A stretch of 6,583 nucleotides of DNA from Planctomycetota bacterium (GCA_002746235.1 NVWJ01000004.1:225480-232062); one strand, 5' to 3'. Positions 1 to 5,651 are shown, counted from the first letter of the stretch. Numbers and translations are program-made. The notes: a model not told the origin generated them from the letters alone.

Positions 1-47
1 GGGCACCAGGATACGATTCGCCTAGGGAATCGGACTCCCTCCCATGA
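1..47 (+). other. possible 3' end of an upstream gene, undecided frame
   Basis: Two reading frames open at the window edge could be the tail of the preceding gene. One ends with TAG at 23-25 (last residues GTRIRFA). The other ends with TGA at 45-47, overlapping the mnmH start as ATGA. MnmH needs selenophosphate, and selD is a known neighbour of mnmH in some bacteria, so a selD tail is conceivable. The stretch is too short to recognise either way. Confidence 0.2.
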
Positions 48-1162
48 ACATTCCTTGTCTTCCTTACGCAGCGGCGCGCTCTTTTCCGGAGTTGCGTTGG
101 GCGGACTTGCGTAGTCCTGGAGAGTTTCAACGCGACCATGTTCCCGGCGCCATCAACGTGCCGTTGTTCGATGATGCGCAACGAGCCGCAGTCGGCACCC
201 TTTACCGTCAAGCTTCGAAGGGCGACGCCTATGACCAAGGCCTCGCATTTGCTGAATCGGCCATGCCAGAGCTACTTGGGCAATTGCTTGGGCGAACCAT
301 TGAAGCCGCTGAATGGCAACCGTGTTTTGAACAGTTGGGCGAGCAGTTGCGCGGTGGCCAAGAAAGCGTCGACCTTGGCCCCGAACTGCCGGAGCAAAAA
401 CCGACCCTTGCGCTTTATTGTTGGCGGGGCGGCATGCGTTCGCGTTCGGTTTCAGCCCTGCTACAGGCTTTGGGCGAAACGGTTTTGCTGCTGGACGGCG
501 GCTATAAGAATTATCGCAACTGGGTGCTAAAGCAAACCGAGGGACTGCAGCTTCCAGAGCTCATCGTGCTGCGCGGACCTACCGGCGTAGGCAAAACAGA
601 AATCCTCGCGCGGCTCGAGCAACAACACCCCGGCTCCACCTTATGTCTCGAAAGTCTGGCGCAACATCGGTCGTCGATTTTGGGTGCGGTGGGGAAGGAG
701 CCAGTCAGCCAACCGAGTTTCGACACTCGGCTTTTGCAGCGGATCGGCGAAATGGGCCCAGGACCGTGGTTTATTGAAGGGGAAAGTCGCAAAGTGGGCG
801 ACGTCATCCTGCCGGCGAACTTGTATGAGGCCATGGAAAAGGCTCATCATTGGCGCTTGGAGGCGTCGACAGAGACTCGTGTGCGCAACCTGATGGACGA
901 TTATTTGATCAGCGACGGCTCGGTCGATGCGATTCGTGAACAACTCCCTATGTTAGAGCGCAGGATTGGGCTGAAATGGGTGGGGCAGTTGGATCGGTGG
1001 ATGGCCGAAGGTCGCGCTGCCGAGGTCACCGAAGTGCTGCTCGAGCGCTATTACGACCCGCTTTATGCGCATAGCGATGAGCGTCGGGAATGGTCGGTCG
1101 AGCTCACCGTGGAAGATCCCGATTTGATAGTGAAAATGCTGCGAGAACGGACCAGCATTTAG
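44..1162 (+). CDS. mnmH: tRNA 2-selenouridine synthase (MnmH/SelU)
   Basis: This 372-residue protein is close to the roughly 364 residues of the E. coli enzyme (YbbB/SelU). The family replaces the sulfur of 2-thiouridine at wobble position 34 of tRNA-Lys, -Glu and -Gln with selenium from selenophosphate, through an S-geranylated intermediate. An N-terminal rhodanese domain covers about residues 15-160, with the active-site loop YCWRGGMRS and likely catalytic Cys126. A P-loop domain follows, with Walker A GPTGVGKT at 178-185. Family motifs LAQHRSSILG (205-214), EGESRKVG (245-252) and ERYYDPLY (334-341) are visible and match the E. coli protein in order. ATG 44 is chosen because it gives a full-length rhodanese domain; no Shine-Dalgarno sequence precedes it. 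The gene ends 86 bases before purF with no obvious terminator between them. Its presence implies that SelD is encoded somewhere in the genome. Confidence 0.95.
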   Translation: MNIPCLPYAAARSFPELRWADLRSPGEFQRDHVPGAINVPLFDDAQRAAVGTLYRQASKGDAYDQGLAFAESAMPELLGQLLGRTIEAAEWQPCFEQLGEQLRGGQESVDLGPELPEQKPTLALYCWRGGMRSRSVSALLQALGETVLLLDGGYKNYRNWVLKQTEGLQLPELIVLRGPTGVGKTEILARLEQQHPGSTLCLESLAQHRSSILGAVGKEPVSQPSFDTRLLQRIGEMGPGPWFIEGESRKVGDVILPANLYEAMEKAHHWRLEASTETRVRNLMDDYLISDGSVDAIREQLPMLERRIGLKWVGQLDRWMAEGRAAEVTEVLLERYYDPLYAHSDERREWSVELTVEDPDLIVKMLRERTSI

Positions 1163-1183
1163 AGCGAATCGGGGGGATTGGGG

Positions 1184-1189
1184 TACAAT
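1184..1189 (+). promoter_or_regulatory. candidate -10 box for purF (TACAAT)
   Basis: TACAAT matches the sigma-70 -10 consensus at five of six positions and lies 59 bases before the purF ATG. No convincing -35 hexamer is seen 16-18 bases upstream, where the sequence is the end of mnmH and a run of six G (1171-1176). A small perfect hairpin, GCAGC/GCTGC (1196-1210), would sit at the very 5' end of the resulting transcript. This is inference from motif and position only. Confidence 0.4.
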
Positions 1190-1248
1190 GCTTTCGCAGC
1201 CTCCCGCTGCCGAACCCTGTCGCGCCGAACCTCTAGCTACTGCATCCC

Positions 1249-2703
1249 ATGTGCGGATTCCTTGGTCTCGCCGGTCTCCCCGGCCAAGATGTTTCACCTG
1301 AACTCTACGAAGGTCTGATTGCCCTTCAACATCGTGGACAGGATGCCGCTGGCATCCTCTCCTTCGATGGGATGTTCCACCTGCGTAAGCAAAACGGTAT
1401 GGTCCGCGACATTTTTCGGTCGCGCGACATGCAGCGCCTGCGTGGCAGTCTTGCGATTGGTCACGTGCGTTATCCCACGGTTGGGGTTGGCGCCGAGGAA
1501 GATGCGCAGCCGTTCTACATGAACTTTCCGTTTGGGATTGGCATGGCGCATAATGGCAACTTGACCAACTGGATTGATCTCAAGTCCAAGCAATTTCCAG
1601 AGGACAACATTCCGCTGGAGAGCTCCTGCGATGTAGAGGCCATCCTTTATGCATTCGCCCAAGGGCTGCAGCGGACCGTCAAAAGTGAACCTTTAGCGCA
1701 GCGCATTGGCGTAGCCGTTGCCGCAGCTTTCCACCGTGCAAAAGGCGCATACTCGGTTTGCGGAATCCTATCGGAAGGCGTGATGTTCGGGTTTCGCGAT
1801 CCTTCTGGCATCAAGCCCTGCATTCTTGGCAAGCGCGTTGAGGAGGCTGGAACCTCGTGGGCAATAGCCTCCGAATCGGTCGCATTCGATGTCATCGGTT
1901 ACGAGCGCGTGCGCGATTTGAAGAATGGAGAGGCGGTCATCATTCAGCCGGGGGAGGAACCCATTTTCCTCCAGGTTGTAGAAGGCCTGCATACGCCATG
2001 CATTTTTGAGCTGGTTTACTTTTCGCGTCCGGACTCCTTTTTGGACAAGGTCAGCGTTTACAAAACTCGCCGTCGGTTTGGCGAGTCTTTGGCAGAGCAA
2101 TGGATTGCGAGTGGAGCTCCCAAGGCCGACGTCGTCATTCCGATTCCAGATTCCGCCCGCGATGCAGCTTTGAGTATGGCGGAAGCGCTGAACCTTCCTT
2201 ATAGGGAGGGCTTCATAAAGAACCGATATATAGGCCGGACTTTCATCATGCCGAACCAAGAAGAACGGCAACGTTCGATTCGGCGCAAGCTAAATCCGAT
2301 TCCACTCGAGTTTGAAGGCAAAAACGTACTTCTGGTCGACGATTCGATTGTGCGTGGGAATACATCGCGCAAAATCATTGAGATTGCGCGGAAAGCTGGA
2401 GCCGCCAAGGTTTACTTTGCAAGTACCTCGCCGCCGCTCACTTCGCCCTGCCCGTACGGCATTGACATGGCGACGGAAAAGGACTTTGTTGCGCGCGGTA
2501 AAACCATTGACGAAGTGCGCGATGACATCGGAGCGGACCATTTGGTTTATCTGGAGCTGGAGCGCATGATTTCTTGTGGCAAGGCCGGAAATAGTGAAAT
2601 CAAAGAGTTTTGCACCGGGTGCTTTACTGGCGAGTACCCAACACCTGATGCGAAAGAGCATTTAAAGGCACTGTCCGCAGAAAGATCCTCGGCGAGAAAC
2701 TGA
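1249..2703 (+). CDS. purF: amidophosphoribosyltransferase (glutamine PRPP amidotransferase)
   Basis: The 484-residue enzyme catalyses the first committed step of de novo purine synthesis in the cytoplasm: PRPP plus glutamine gives 5-phosphoribosylamine, glutamate and pyrophosphate. The N-terminal Ntn-hydrolase glutaminase domain begins MCGF, so Cys2 becomes the nucleophile once Met is removed. It also shows LQHRGQDAAGI (26-36), GHVRYPT (71-77) and HNGNLTN (101-107). The C-terminal phosphoribosyltransferase domain carries KNRYIGRTFI (324-333) and the PRPP loop LLVDDSIVRGNTS (361-373). Cys251, Cys401, Cys455 and Cys458 (CTGCFTGEYP) sit where the B. subtilis enzyme binds its [4Fe-4S] cluster. 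Unlike B. subtilis PurF, there is no propeptide before the catalytic cysteine. The start is fixed by the required Met-Cys; the preceding bases (ctactgcatccc) hold no Shine-Dalgarno sequence. Confidence 0.97.
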   Translation: MCGFLGLAGLPGQDVSPELYEGLIALQHRGQDAAGILSFDGMFHLRKQNGMVRDIFRSRDMQRLRGSLAIGHVRYPTVGVGAEEDAQPFYMNFPFGIGMAHNGNLTNWIDLKSKQFPEDNIPLESSCDVEAILYAFAQGLQRTVKSEPLAQRIGVAVAAAFHRAKGAYSVCGILSEGVMFGFRDPSGIKPCILGKRVEEAGTSWAIASESVAFDVIGYERVRDLKNGEAVIIQPGEEPIFLQVVEGLHTPCIFELVYFSRPDSFLDKVSVYKTRRRFGESLAEQWIASGAPKADVVIPIPDSARDAALSMAEALNLPYREGFIKNRYIGRTFIMPNQEERQRSIRRKLNPIPLEFEGKNVLLVDDSIVRGNTSRKIIEIARKAGAAKVYFASTSPPLTSPCPYGIDMATEKDFVARGKTIDEVRDDIGADHLVYLELERMISCGKAGNSEIKEFCTGCFTGEYPTPDAKEHLKALSAERSSARN

Positions 2704-2719
2704 GCGTTTTCCTCAGGTT

Positions 2720-2773
2720 TTGTGGGGCGATAGGCCGAAGGGGAATCAGCTCTTTGTTAAAGAGCCCCCACAA
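2720..2773 (+). promoter_or_regulatory. structured leader upstream of pilin P1
   Basis: TTGTGGGG (2720-2727) can pair with CCCCACAA (2766-2773). Nested inside is a perfect seven-base-pair hairpin, GCTCTTT/AAAGAGC (2749-2755 and 2759-2765), that abuts the outer strand directly. GGGG at 2740-2743 could compete for the same C run, so two alternative folds are possible. No T tract follows, so it is a poor intrinsic terminator for purF. It may be a leader structure of P1 or a weak purF 3' end. No known riboswitch consensus was recognised. Confidence 0.35.
2734..2746 (+). promoter_or_regulatory. shared upstream motif, copy before P1 (GCCGAAGGGGAAT)
   Basis: This 13-base sequence lies 77 bases before the P1 start and closely matches 3315-3328 before P2 (one extra A) and 5639-5651 before P6. 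Shorter GTCGAAAG versions precede P4 and P5. Function unknown: it could be a protein-binding site, a sigma-factor element or part of an RNA fold. Confidence 0.35.
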
Positions 2774-2799
2774 GGCCGCCAACAGATTCATTGTTGGGG

Positions 2800-2813
2800 G
2801 GCTGTACTAAACC
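2800..2813 (+). promoter_or_regulatory. 14-base element before P1, identical before P6
   Basis: GGCTGTACTAAACC ends ten bases before the P1 ATG and recurs exactly at 5687-5700, twelve bases before the P6 ATG. It overlaps a run of six G (2796-2801). It occupies the place where a ribosome-binding site would normally be but has no Shine-Dalgarno complementarity. GCTG (2801-2804) could pair with CAGC (2747-2750) upstream. Confidence 0.4.
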
Positions 2814-2823
2814 CACCAAAACG

Positions 2824-3237
2824 ATGAAACTGATCGCCAACACCAAAAAATCCGGCTTTTCGCTGGTTGAACTGACCATAGTGGTCGTCATTCTGGGCGT
2901 GCTTGCAACCTTTGCAGTGCCACGCTTCATGTCTTCTGTCGAGCGCACGAAAGCCGCAGAAGCTTATTCTTACCTCTCCGAGATGGAGTCCGCTCAAGCA
3001 CGCTACAACGCAGAGAATGGCAAGTACGCCAACTCTACAAGTCAGCTTGATATCGACCTGCACCGCCCAGAGTTCTTTTCGGTCGCCGGTCCTTACAGCT
3101 CCAGCTGGGAAACCAAGTGGGAAATGAAGCTCACCCGTAACGGTGCCTCCTCTGGCTACGGTCGTTACACCGTGATCTTCAATCAGGATGGTGTCGATAA
3201 GCGTCGCAGCACCATTCCTACTCAACTTGCTCCTTAA
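2824..3237 (+). CDS. type IV pilin-like protein P1
   Basis: This 137-residue prepilin should be inserted in the inner membrane and processed and N-methylated by prepilin peptidase PilD before assembly. The leader MKLIANTKKSG (11 residues) is cut before Phe12; Glu16 is the mature Glu5 needed for assembly. The hydrophobic helix spans residues 12-35. The globular part has LDIDLHRPEFFSV (75-87) and the array-wide block GASSGYGRY (107-115), with no cysteine. ATG 2824 is preferred over an in-frame TTG at 2791 because it gives the same leader length as the paralogues. Relative to P3 it differs mainly at residues 41-54 and in its tail (VDKRRSTIPTQLAP), and its DNA is less similar than that of P3-P6. 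The mature protein has about zero net charge. It ends in tandem stops TAA TAG and is followed by its own terminator. Confidence 0.9.
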   Translation: MKLIANTKKSGFSLVELTIVVVILGVLATFAVPRFMSSVERTKAAEAYSYLSEMESAQARYNAENGKYANSTSQLDIDLHRPEFFSVAGPYSSSWETKWEMKLTRNGASSGYGRYTVIFNQDGVDKRRSTIPTQLAP

Positions 3238-3256
3238 TAGAGCAGGCATAATTCAG

Positions 3257-3298
3257 AGAACGGTGTGGCTGCAAAGTCACGCCGTTCTTTTTTGTTTA
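3257..3298 (+). terminator. intrinsic terminator after P1
   Basis: GAACGGTGTGGC (3258-3269) pairs with GTCACGCCGTTC (3276-3287), two of the pairs being G-T, around the loop TGCAAA. It is followed by a T-rich run from 3288. It starts 20 bases after the P1 stop and separates P1 from P2. It also rules out the GTG at 3265 as a sensible P2 start, since that codon lies inside the stem. Confidence 0.85.
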
Positions 3299-3314
3299 GC
3301 TTTGCTGGGAATAT

Positions 3315-3328
3315 GCCGAAAGGGGAAT
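3315..3328 (+). promoter_or_regulatory. shared upstream motif, copy before P2 (GCCGAAAGGGGAAT)
   Basis: This matches the P1 copy (2734-2746) and the P6 copy (5639-5651) almost exactly and lies only 26 bases before the P2 ATG, much closer than in the other genes. Together with the terminator just upstream, it implies that any P2 promoter lies in the short gap 3298-3354. Confidence 0.35.
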
Positions 3329-3354
3329 GCCTCCACGCCCAAAACGAGACTTTC

Positions 3355-3780
3355 ATGCGACCTCCCCTCAACCATAGCCAGCAAGGATTCTCCCTAGTCG
3401 AACTGACGATTGTCGTCGTGATCCTAGGGGTGCTTGCTACTTTTGCCGTACCGCGATTTCAGTCGTCGGTCGAGCGCACCAAAGCCTCGGAAGGCTTTGT
3501 TTACTTAAAGCGGACCCAGGAAATGCAGGCGCGTTTCATGGCTACCGTTGGCCGTTACGCCTACTCCAAAGAGGAGATTAAGCGCAAGACTGGTGAGCGT
3601 TTGGCGGATCCGCAGTTCTTTCGCCTGTCCTCTTACTCGTCTTCCAACTGGGAGCGGCGCTGGGCGGTAAAACTCACGCGTAGCGGGGCAAGCTCCGGAT
3701 ATGGGCGCTATTCAATTATTTGGAGCCAAAACGGTTTCGATGACCGACGCAGCTCTATTCCGAAAGCCTTAAAGCTGTAG
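3355..3780 (+). CDS. divergent type IV pilin-like protein P2
   Basis: This 141-residue prepilin has leader MRPPLNHSQQG, cleavage before Phe12 and Glu16 (mature Glu5). Its hydrophobic helix (12-35) is identical to the other five. After the helix it diverges sharply: residues 41-100 share only scattered positions, and about four residues are inserted near KRKTGER (76-82). The block LTRSGASSGYGRY (107-119) still marks it as the same family. The mature form is strongly basic (22 Lys/Arg against 11 Asp/Glu, net about +11), and no cysteine is present. ATG 3355 is chosen because it gives the same 11-residue leader as the paralogues; the upstream in-frame ATG 3313 and GTG 3265 do not, and GTG 3265 lies in the P1 terminator. 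Codons include TTA and CTA and look less uniform than in P3-P6, which suggests an older copy or lower expression. It could be a minor pilin. Confidence 0.85.
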   Translation: MRPPLNHSQQGFSLVELTIVVVILGVLATFAVPRFQSSVERTKASEGFVYLKRTQEMQARFMATVGRYAYSKEEIKRKTGERLADPQFFRLSSYSSSNWERRWAVKLTRSGASSGYGRYSIIWSQNGFDDRRSSIPKALKL

Positions 3781-3784
3781 CGCG

Positions 3785-3810
3785 AATTAAATTAAAGCAA
3801 TTTAGTTTCT
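3785..3810 (+). terminator. weak A/T-only hairpin after P2
   Basis: AATTAAATT (3785-3793) can pair with AATTTAGTT (3799-3807), including one G-T pair, around loop AAAGC. The stem contains no G-C pair and only TTCT follows, so termination would be weak. P2 may read through into P3, the only such junction in the array. Confidence 0.3.
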
Positions 3811-3829
3811 GATGCCGAGATAGAAGTCC

Positions 3830-3861
3830 CCCCGAGGATTTCATCTTGGGGAATAAACCCC
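3830..3861 (+). promoter_or_regulatory. mutually exclusive hairpins before P3
   Basis: CCCCGAGG (3830-3837) pairs with TCTTGGGG (3844-3851) over eight pairs, two of them G-T, around loop ATTTCA. The same GGGG (3848-3851) could instead pair with CCCC (3858-3861), nine bases before the P3 ATG. The two folds cannot coexist, so the leader could switch between an open and a closed start region. This is inferred from pairing only. Confidence 0.3.
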
Positions 3862-3869
3862 ACATGAAC

Positions 3870-4292
3870 ATGAAACTAATCGCTAACAGCAAAAAGTCTG
3901 GCTTCTCGCTAGTCGAACTGACCATTGTCGTCGTAATCCTCGGTGTGCTTGCAACATTCGCAGTACCTCGTTTTATGTCTTCCGTAGAGAAGACCAAGGC
4001 TTCCGAAGCATTCTCCTACATGGCTAATATTGAGTCCGCTCAAGCACGCTACAACGCAGAGAAAGGTCGTTACGCAAACACCACTCGCGCGATGGATATC
4101 GATCTTGATCGTCCAGAGTTCTTCAGTGTTTCCGGTCCTTACAGCTCCAACTGGGAAACCAAGTGGGAAATGAAGTTGACCCGCAACGGTGCATCTTCTG
4201 GTTACGGTCGCTACACCGTAGTTTATGACCAAGATGGCTTCAACACCCGCAAGAGCTCGATCCCTTCGGATCTAAGCCCACAAGGCCGCTAA
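3870..4292 (+). CDS. type IV pilin-like protein P3
   Basis: This 140-residue prepilin has leader MKLIANSKKSG, cleavage before Phe12, mature Glu5 (Glu16) and the invariant helix 12-35. The globular domain includes MDIDLDRPEFFSV (75-87), WETKWEMKLTR (95-105), GASSGYGRY (107-115) and the tail SIPSDLSPQGR. It has no cysteine, so the disulfide-bounded D-region of Neisseria or Pseudomonas pilins is absent. Net mature charge is about +1. It is nearly identical to P4 (differing at residues 3, 51, 54 and 67). ATG 3870 matches the paralogue leaders; ATG 3864 would add only Met-Asn and cannot be excluded, while TTG 3846 lies in the leader hairpin. No Shine-Dalgarno sequence is seen. The regular, apparently expression-adapted codon use fits an abundant structural subunit. 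A strong terminator follows. Confidence 0.9.
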   Translation: MKLIANSKKSGFSLVELTIVVVILGVLATFAVPRFMSSVEKTKASEAFSYMANIESAQARYNAEKGRYANTTRAMDIDLDRPEFFSVSGPYSSNWETKWEMKLTRNGASSGYGRYTVVYDQDGFNTRKSSIPSDLSPQGR

Positions 4293-4307
4293 GTCAGTCT
4301 TCTTATA

Positions 4308-4352
4308 GAAAGCCGCAGCACCGGAAAAGGTGCTGCGGTTTTCTGTGTTTTT
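4308..4352 (+). terminator. intrinsic terminator after P3
   Basis: The perfect stem CCGCAGCACC (4313-4322) / GGTGCTGCGG (4329-4338) has loop GGAAAA. It extends outward through GAAAG/TTTTC pairing (4308-4312 with 4339-4343), and a T-rich stretch follows. The stem base CCGCAG/CTGCGG recurs in the P4 terminator, so gene and terminator were probably duplicated together. Confidence 0.9.
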
Positions 4353-4374
4353 GCTCAAGCGAATGAGTCGCATC

Positions 4375-4386
4375 GTCGAAAGATTC
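4375..4386 (+). promoter_or_regulatory. GTCGAAAG motif before P4
   Basis: GTCGAAAG (4375-4382) lies 58 bases before the P4 ATG. It matches the core of the longer motif seen before P1, P2 and P6 and the two copies before P5. The region also has CTAAAC (4416-4421) 19 bases before the ATG. No recognisable -35/-10 pair was found. Confidence 0.3.
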
Positions 4387-4440
4387 TTGCTGGCATTCGC
4401 CACCCGTTTTTCCTTCTAAACGAACAATAAAAACTTCAAG

Positions 4441-4863
4441 ATGAAAATCATTGCTAACAGCAAAAAGTCTGGCTTCTCGCTAGTCGAATTGACCATCGTG
4501 GTCGTAATCCTCGGCGTGCTTGCAACCTTTGCAGTACCTCGTTTTATGTCTTCCGTAGAGAAGACCAAGGCTTCCGAAGCATTCTCTTACCTTGCGAACA
4601 TGGAGTCTGCCCAGGCTCGCTACAACGCAGAGAAAGGTCAGTACGCTAACACTACCCGTGCCATGGATATCGATCTCGATCGCCCTGAGTTCTTCAGTGT
4701 TTCCGGCCCTTACAGCTCCAACTGGGAGACCAAGTGGGAAATGAAGTTGACCCGCAACGGTGCATCTTCTGGGTACGGTCGCTACACCGTGGTCTATGAC
4801 CAGGATGGCTTCAACACCCGCAAGAGTTCGATCCCTTCGGACCTGAGCCCACAAGGCCGCTAA
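4441..4863 (+). CDS. type IV pilin-like protein P4
   Basis: This 140-residue prepilin is 136/140 identical to P3, with leader MKIIANSKKSG, Phe12 at the cleavage site, Glu16, and no cysteine. Its DNA is a patchwork. Near the 5' end it shares long runs with P3 (for example the segment coding VEKTKASEAF). In the middle, four synonymous changes separate it from the 30-base block shared by P1, P3 and P5. At the 3' end, 56 bases (4762-4817) are identical to P6 and differ from P3. Such patterns fit gene conversion between copies. ATG 4441 matches the leader of the other copies and follows an A-rich stretch (acaataaaaacttcaag) without a Shine-Dalgarno sequence. Having its own upstream region and terminator suggests separate transcription. 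Confidence 0.92.
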   Translation: MKIIANSKKSGFSLVELTIVVVILGVLATFAVPRFMSSVEKTKASEAFSYLANMESAQARYNAEKGQYANTTRAMDIDLDRPEFFSVSGPYSSNWETKWEMKLTRNGASSGYGRYTVVYDQDGFNTRKSSIPSDLSPQGR

Positions 4864-4880
4864 ATTTAGCAGTCCCCGCA

Positions 4881-4921
4881 AGCCGCAGTCCCGGGAACGG
4901 GGCTGCGGTATTTTCGTTTTT
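4881..4921 (+). terminator. intrinsic terminator after P4
   Basis: CCGCAGTCCC (4883-4892) pairs with GGGGCTGCGG (4899-4908) with one G-T pair and loop GGGAAC, followed by a T-rich run. The outer six pairs equal those of the P3 terminator, while the inner pairs have changed and still pair, which supports a real, maintained hairpin. Confidence 0.88.
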
Positions 4922-4982
4922 GCGCCGCATAGCACTCGCGTGATTTATTTTGAGAAACTCGGGAAAAATGTTTAAGGAAACA

Positions 4983-5083
4983 GGGGGGGCGGTCGAAAGA
5001 ACAGGGTCGAAAGCAATCCCCTCAGCTGACGAATCAAAAAATCTGCGGGGGGAGTTGTTTTCAAAACTCATTACCTCCTAAAA
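4983..5083 (+). promoter_or_regulatory. P5 upstream region: G tracts and two GTCGAAAG copies
   Basis: The 233-base gap before P5 is the longest spacer in the array. It holds a run of seven G (4983-4989), two GTCGAAAG copies (4992-4999 and 5006-5013), a run of six G (5047-5052), and a small hairpin GAGTT/AACTC (5052-5056 with 5065-5069). CTAAAA (5078-5083) lies 13 bases before the ATG. No clear sigma-70 promoter was found. The G runs could in principle change length by strand slippage. Confidence 0.3.
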
Positions 5084-5096
5084 AACATACCCTCAG

Positions 5097-5516
5097 ATGA
5101 AAATGATCGCCAACAACAAACAATCTGGCTTCTCGCTCGTGGAACTGACCATTGTGGTCGTGATCCTCGGCGTGCTCGCCACCTTCGCAGTCCCTCGCTT
5201 TATGTCTTCCGTAGAGAAGACCAAGGCTACCGAAGCATTCTCCTACCTTGCCAACATTGAGTCCGCTCAAGCACGCTACAACGCAGAGCGCGGCCTCTAC
5301 TCGGACAGCACAAGCAAGCTAGACATCGACCTTGATACTCCTGAGTTCTTCGATGTGTCCGCTCCTTCCAGCGCAAACTGGGAAACCGAGTGGGAGATGA
5401 AGCTGACCCGTAACGGAGCTTCTTCTGGATACGGTCGCTACACCGTGATCTTCAACGAAGACGGTTTCAACACCAGCGCAAGCTCGATTCCGAGCGAGTT
5501 GGCTCCAAACCTCTAA
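5097..5516 (+). CDS. type IV pilin-like protein P5 (acidic)
   Basis: This 139-residue prepilin has leader MKMIANNKQSG, cleavage before Phe12, Glu16, the invariant helix 12-35 and the GASSGYGRY block (107-115). It is the most altered of the close copies: residues 65-94 read RGLYSD, STSKLDIDLDTPEFFDV, SAPSSAN where P3 and P4 have other residues, and the tail is NTSASSIPSELAPNL. The changes make it acidic (9 Lys/Arg against 17 Asp/Glu in the mature form, net about -8), and it has no cysteine. The 5' DNA resembles P6, and the tail coding SELAP resembles P1 in part. ATG 5097 follows aacataccctcag, with no Shine-Dalgarno sequence. It is flanked by its own upstream motifs and a strong terminator. 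Confidence 0.92.
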   Translation: MKMIANNKQSGFSLVELTIVVVILGVLATFAVPRFMSSVEKTKATEAFSYLANIESAQARYNAERGLYSDSTSKLDIDLDTPEFFDVSAPSSANWETEWEMKLTRNGASSGYGRYTVIFNEDGFNTSASSIPSELAPNL

Positions 5517-5544
5517 GCCTTAGTACAGCTACATTCCCTCAGCT

Positions 5545-5583
5545 AGGCCGCCCATTGTTCATGATGGGCGGCCTTTCTTTATT
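5545..5583 (+). terminator. intrinsic terminator after P5
   Basis: AGGCCGCCCAT (5545-5555) pairs perfectly with ATGGGCGGCCT (5564-5574) around an eight-base loop, followed by TTTCTTTATT. It is unrelated in sequence to the P3/P4 terminators, so the P5 3' flank has a different history. Confidence 0.9.
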
Positions 5584-5638
5584 AGGAAGCTGCAAAGATG
5601 AAAATTATTCAGAAACCCTAAAGGAGTCCACCAAGTTT

Positions 5639-5651
5639 GTCGAAAGGGAAT
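5639..5651 (+). promoter_or_regulatory. shared upstream motif, copy before P6 (GTCGAAAGGGAAT)
   Basis: This lies 61 bases before the P6 ATG and aligns with the P1 and P2 copies. AGCC directly after it (5652-5655) could pair with GGCT (5687-5690) in the second shared element, as CAGC/GCTG could before P1. Confidence 0.35.

Noticed and set aside
2791..2823. TTG at 2791 as start of P1
   Set aside because: It would add 11 residues before the leader, and the ATG at 2824 gives the same 11-residue leader as the paralogues.
2788..3249. Minus-strand open frames of about 100-150 codons opposite P1, P3, P4 and P6
   Set aside because: They recur in the same place opposite each paralogue, as expected from shared codon pattern, and their translations show no recognisable domain.
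3265..3354. GTG 3265 or ATG 3313 as start of P2
   Set aside because: GTG 3265 lies inside the P1 terminator stem, and both give long leaders; ATG 3355 gives exactly the 11-residue leader of the others.
3846..3869. TTG 3846 as start of P3
   Set aside because: It lies inside a predicted hairpin and would extend the leader; ATG 3870 (or 3864) fits the family.
4387..4440. Sigma-54 or sigma-70 promoters before P4, P5 and P6
   Set aside because: TGGC and GC pieces occur, but the GG-N10-GC spacing fails, and no -35/-10 pair with acceptable spacing was found.
5071..5080. ACCTCCT sequence before P5 resembling the 16S 3' tail
   Set aside because: It is a seven-base match on the wrong sense for ribosome binding, without other rRNA sequence around it.
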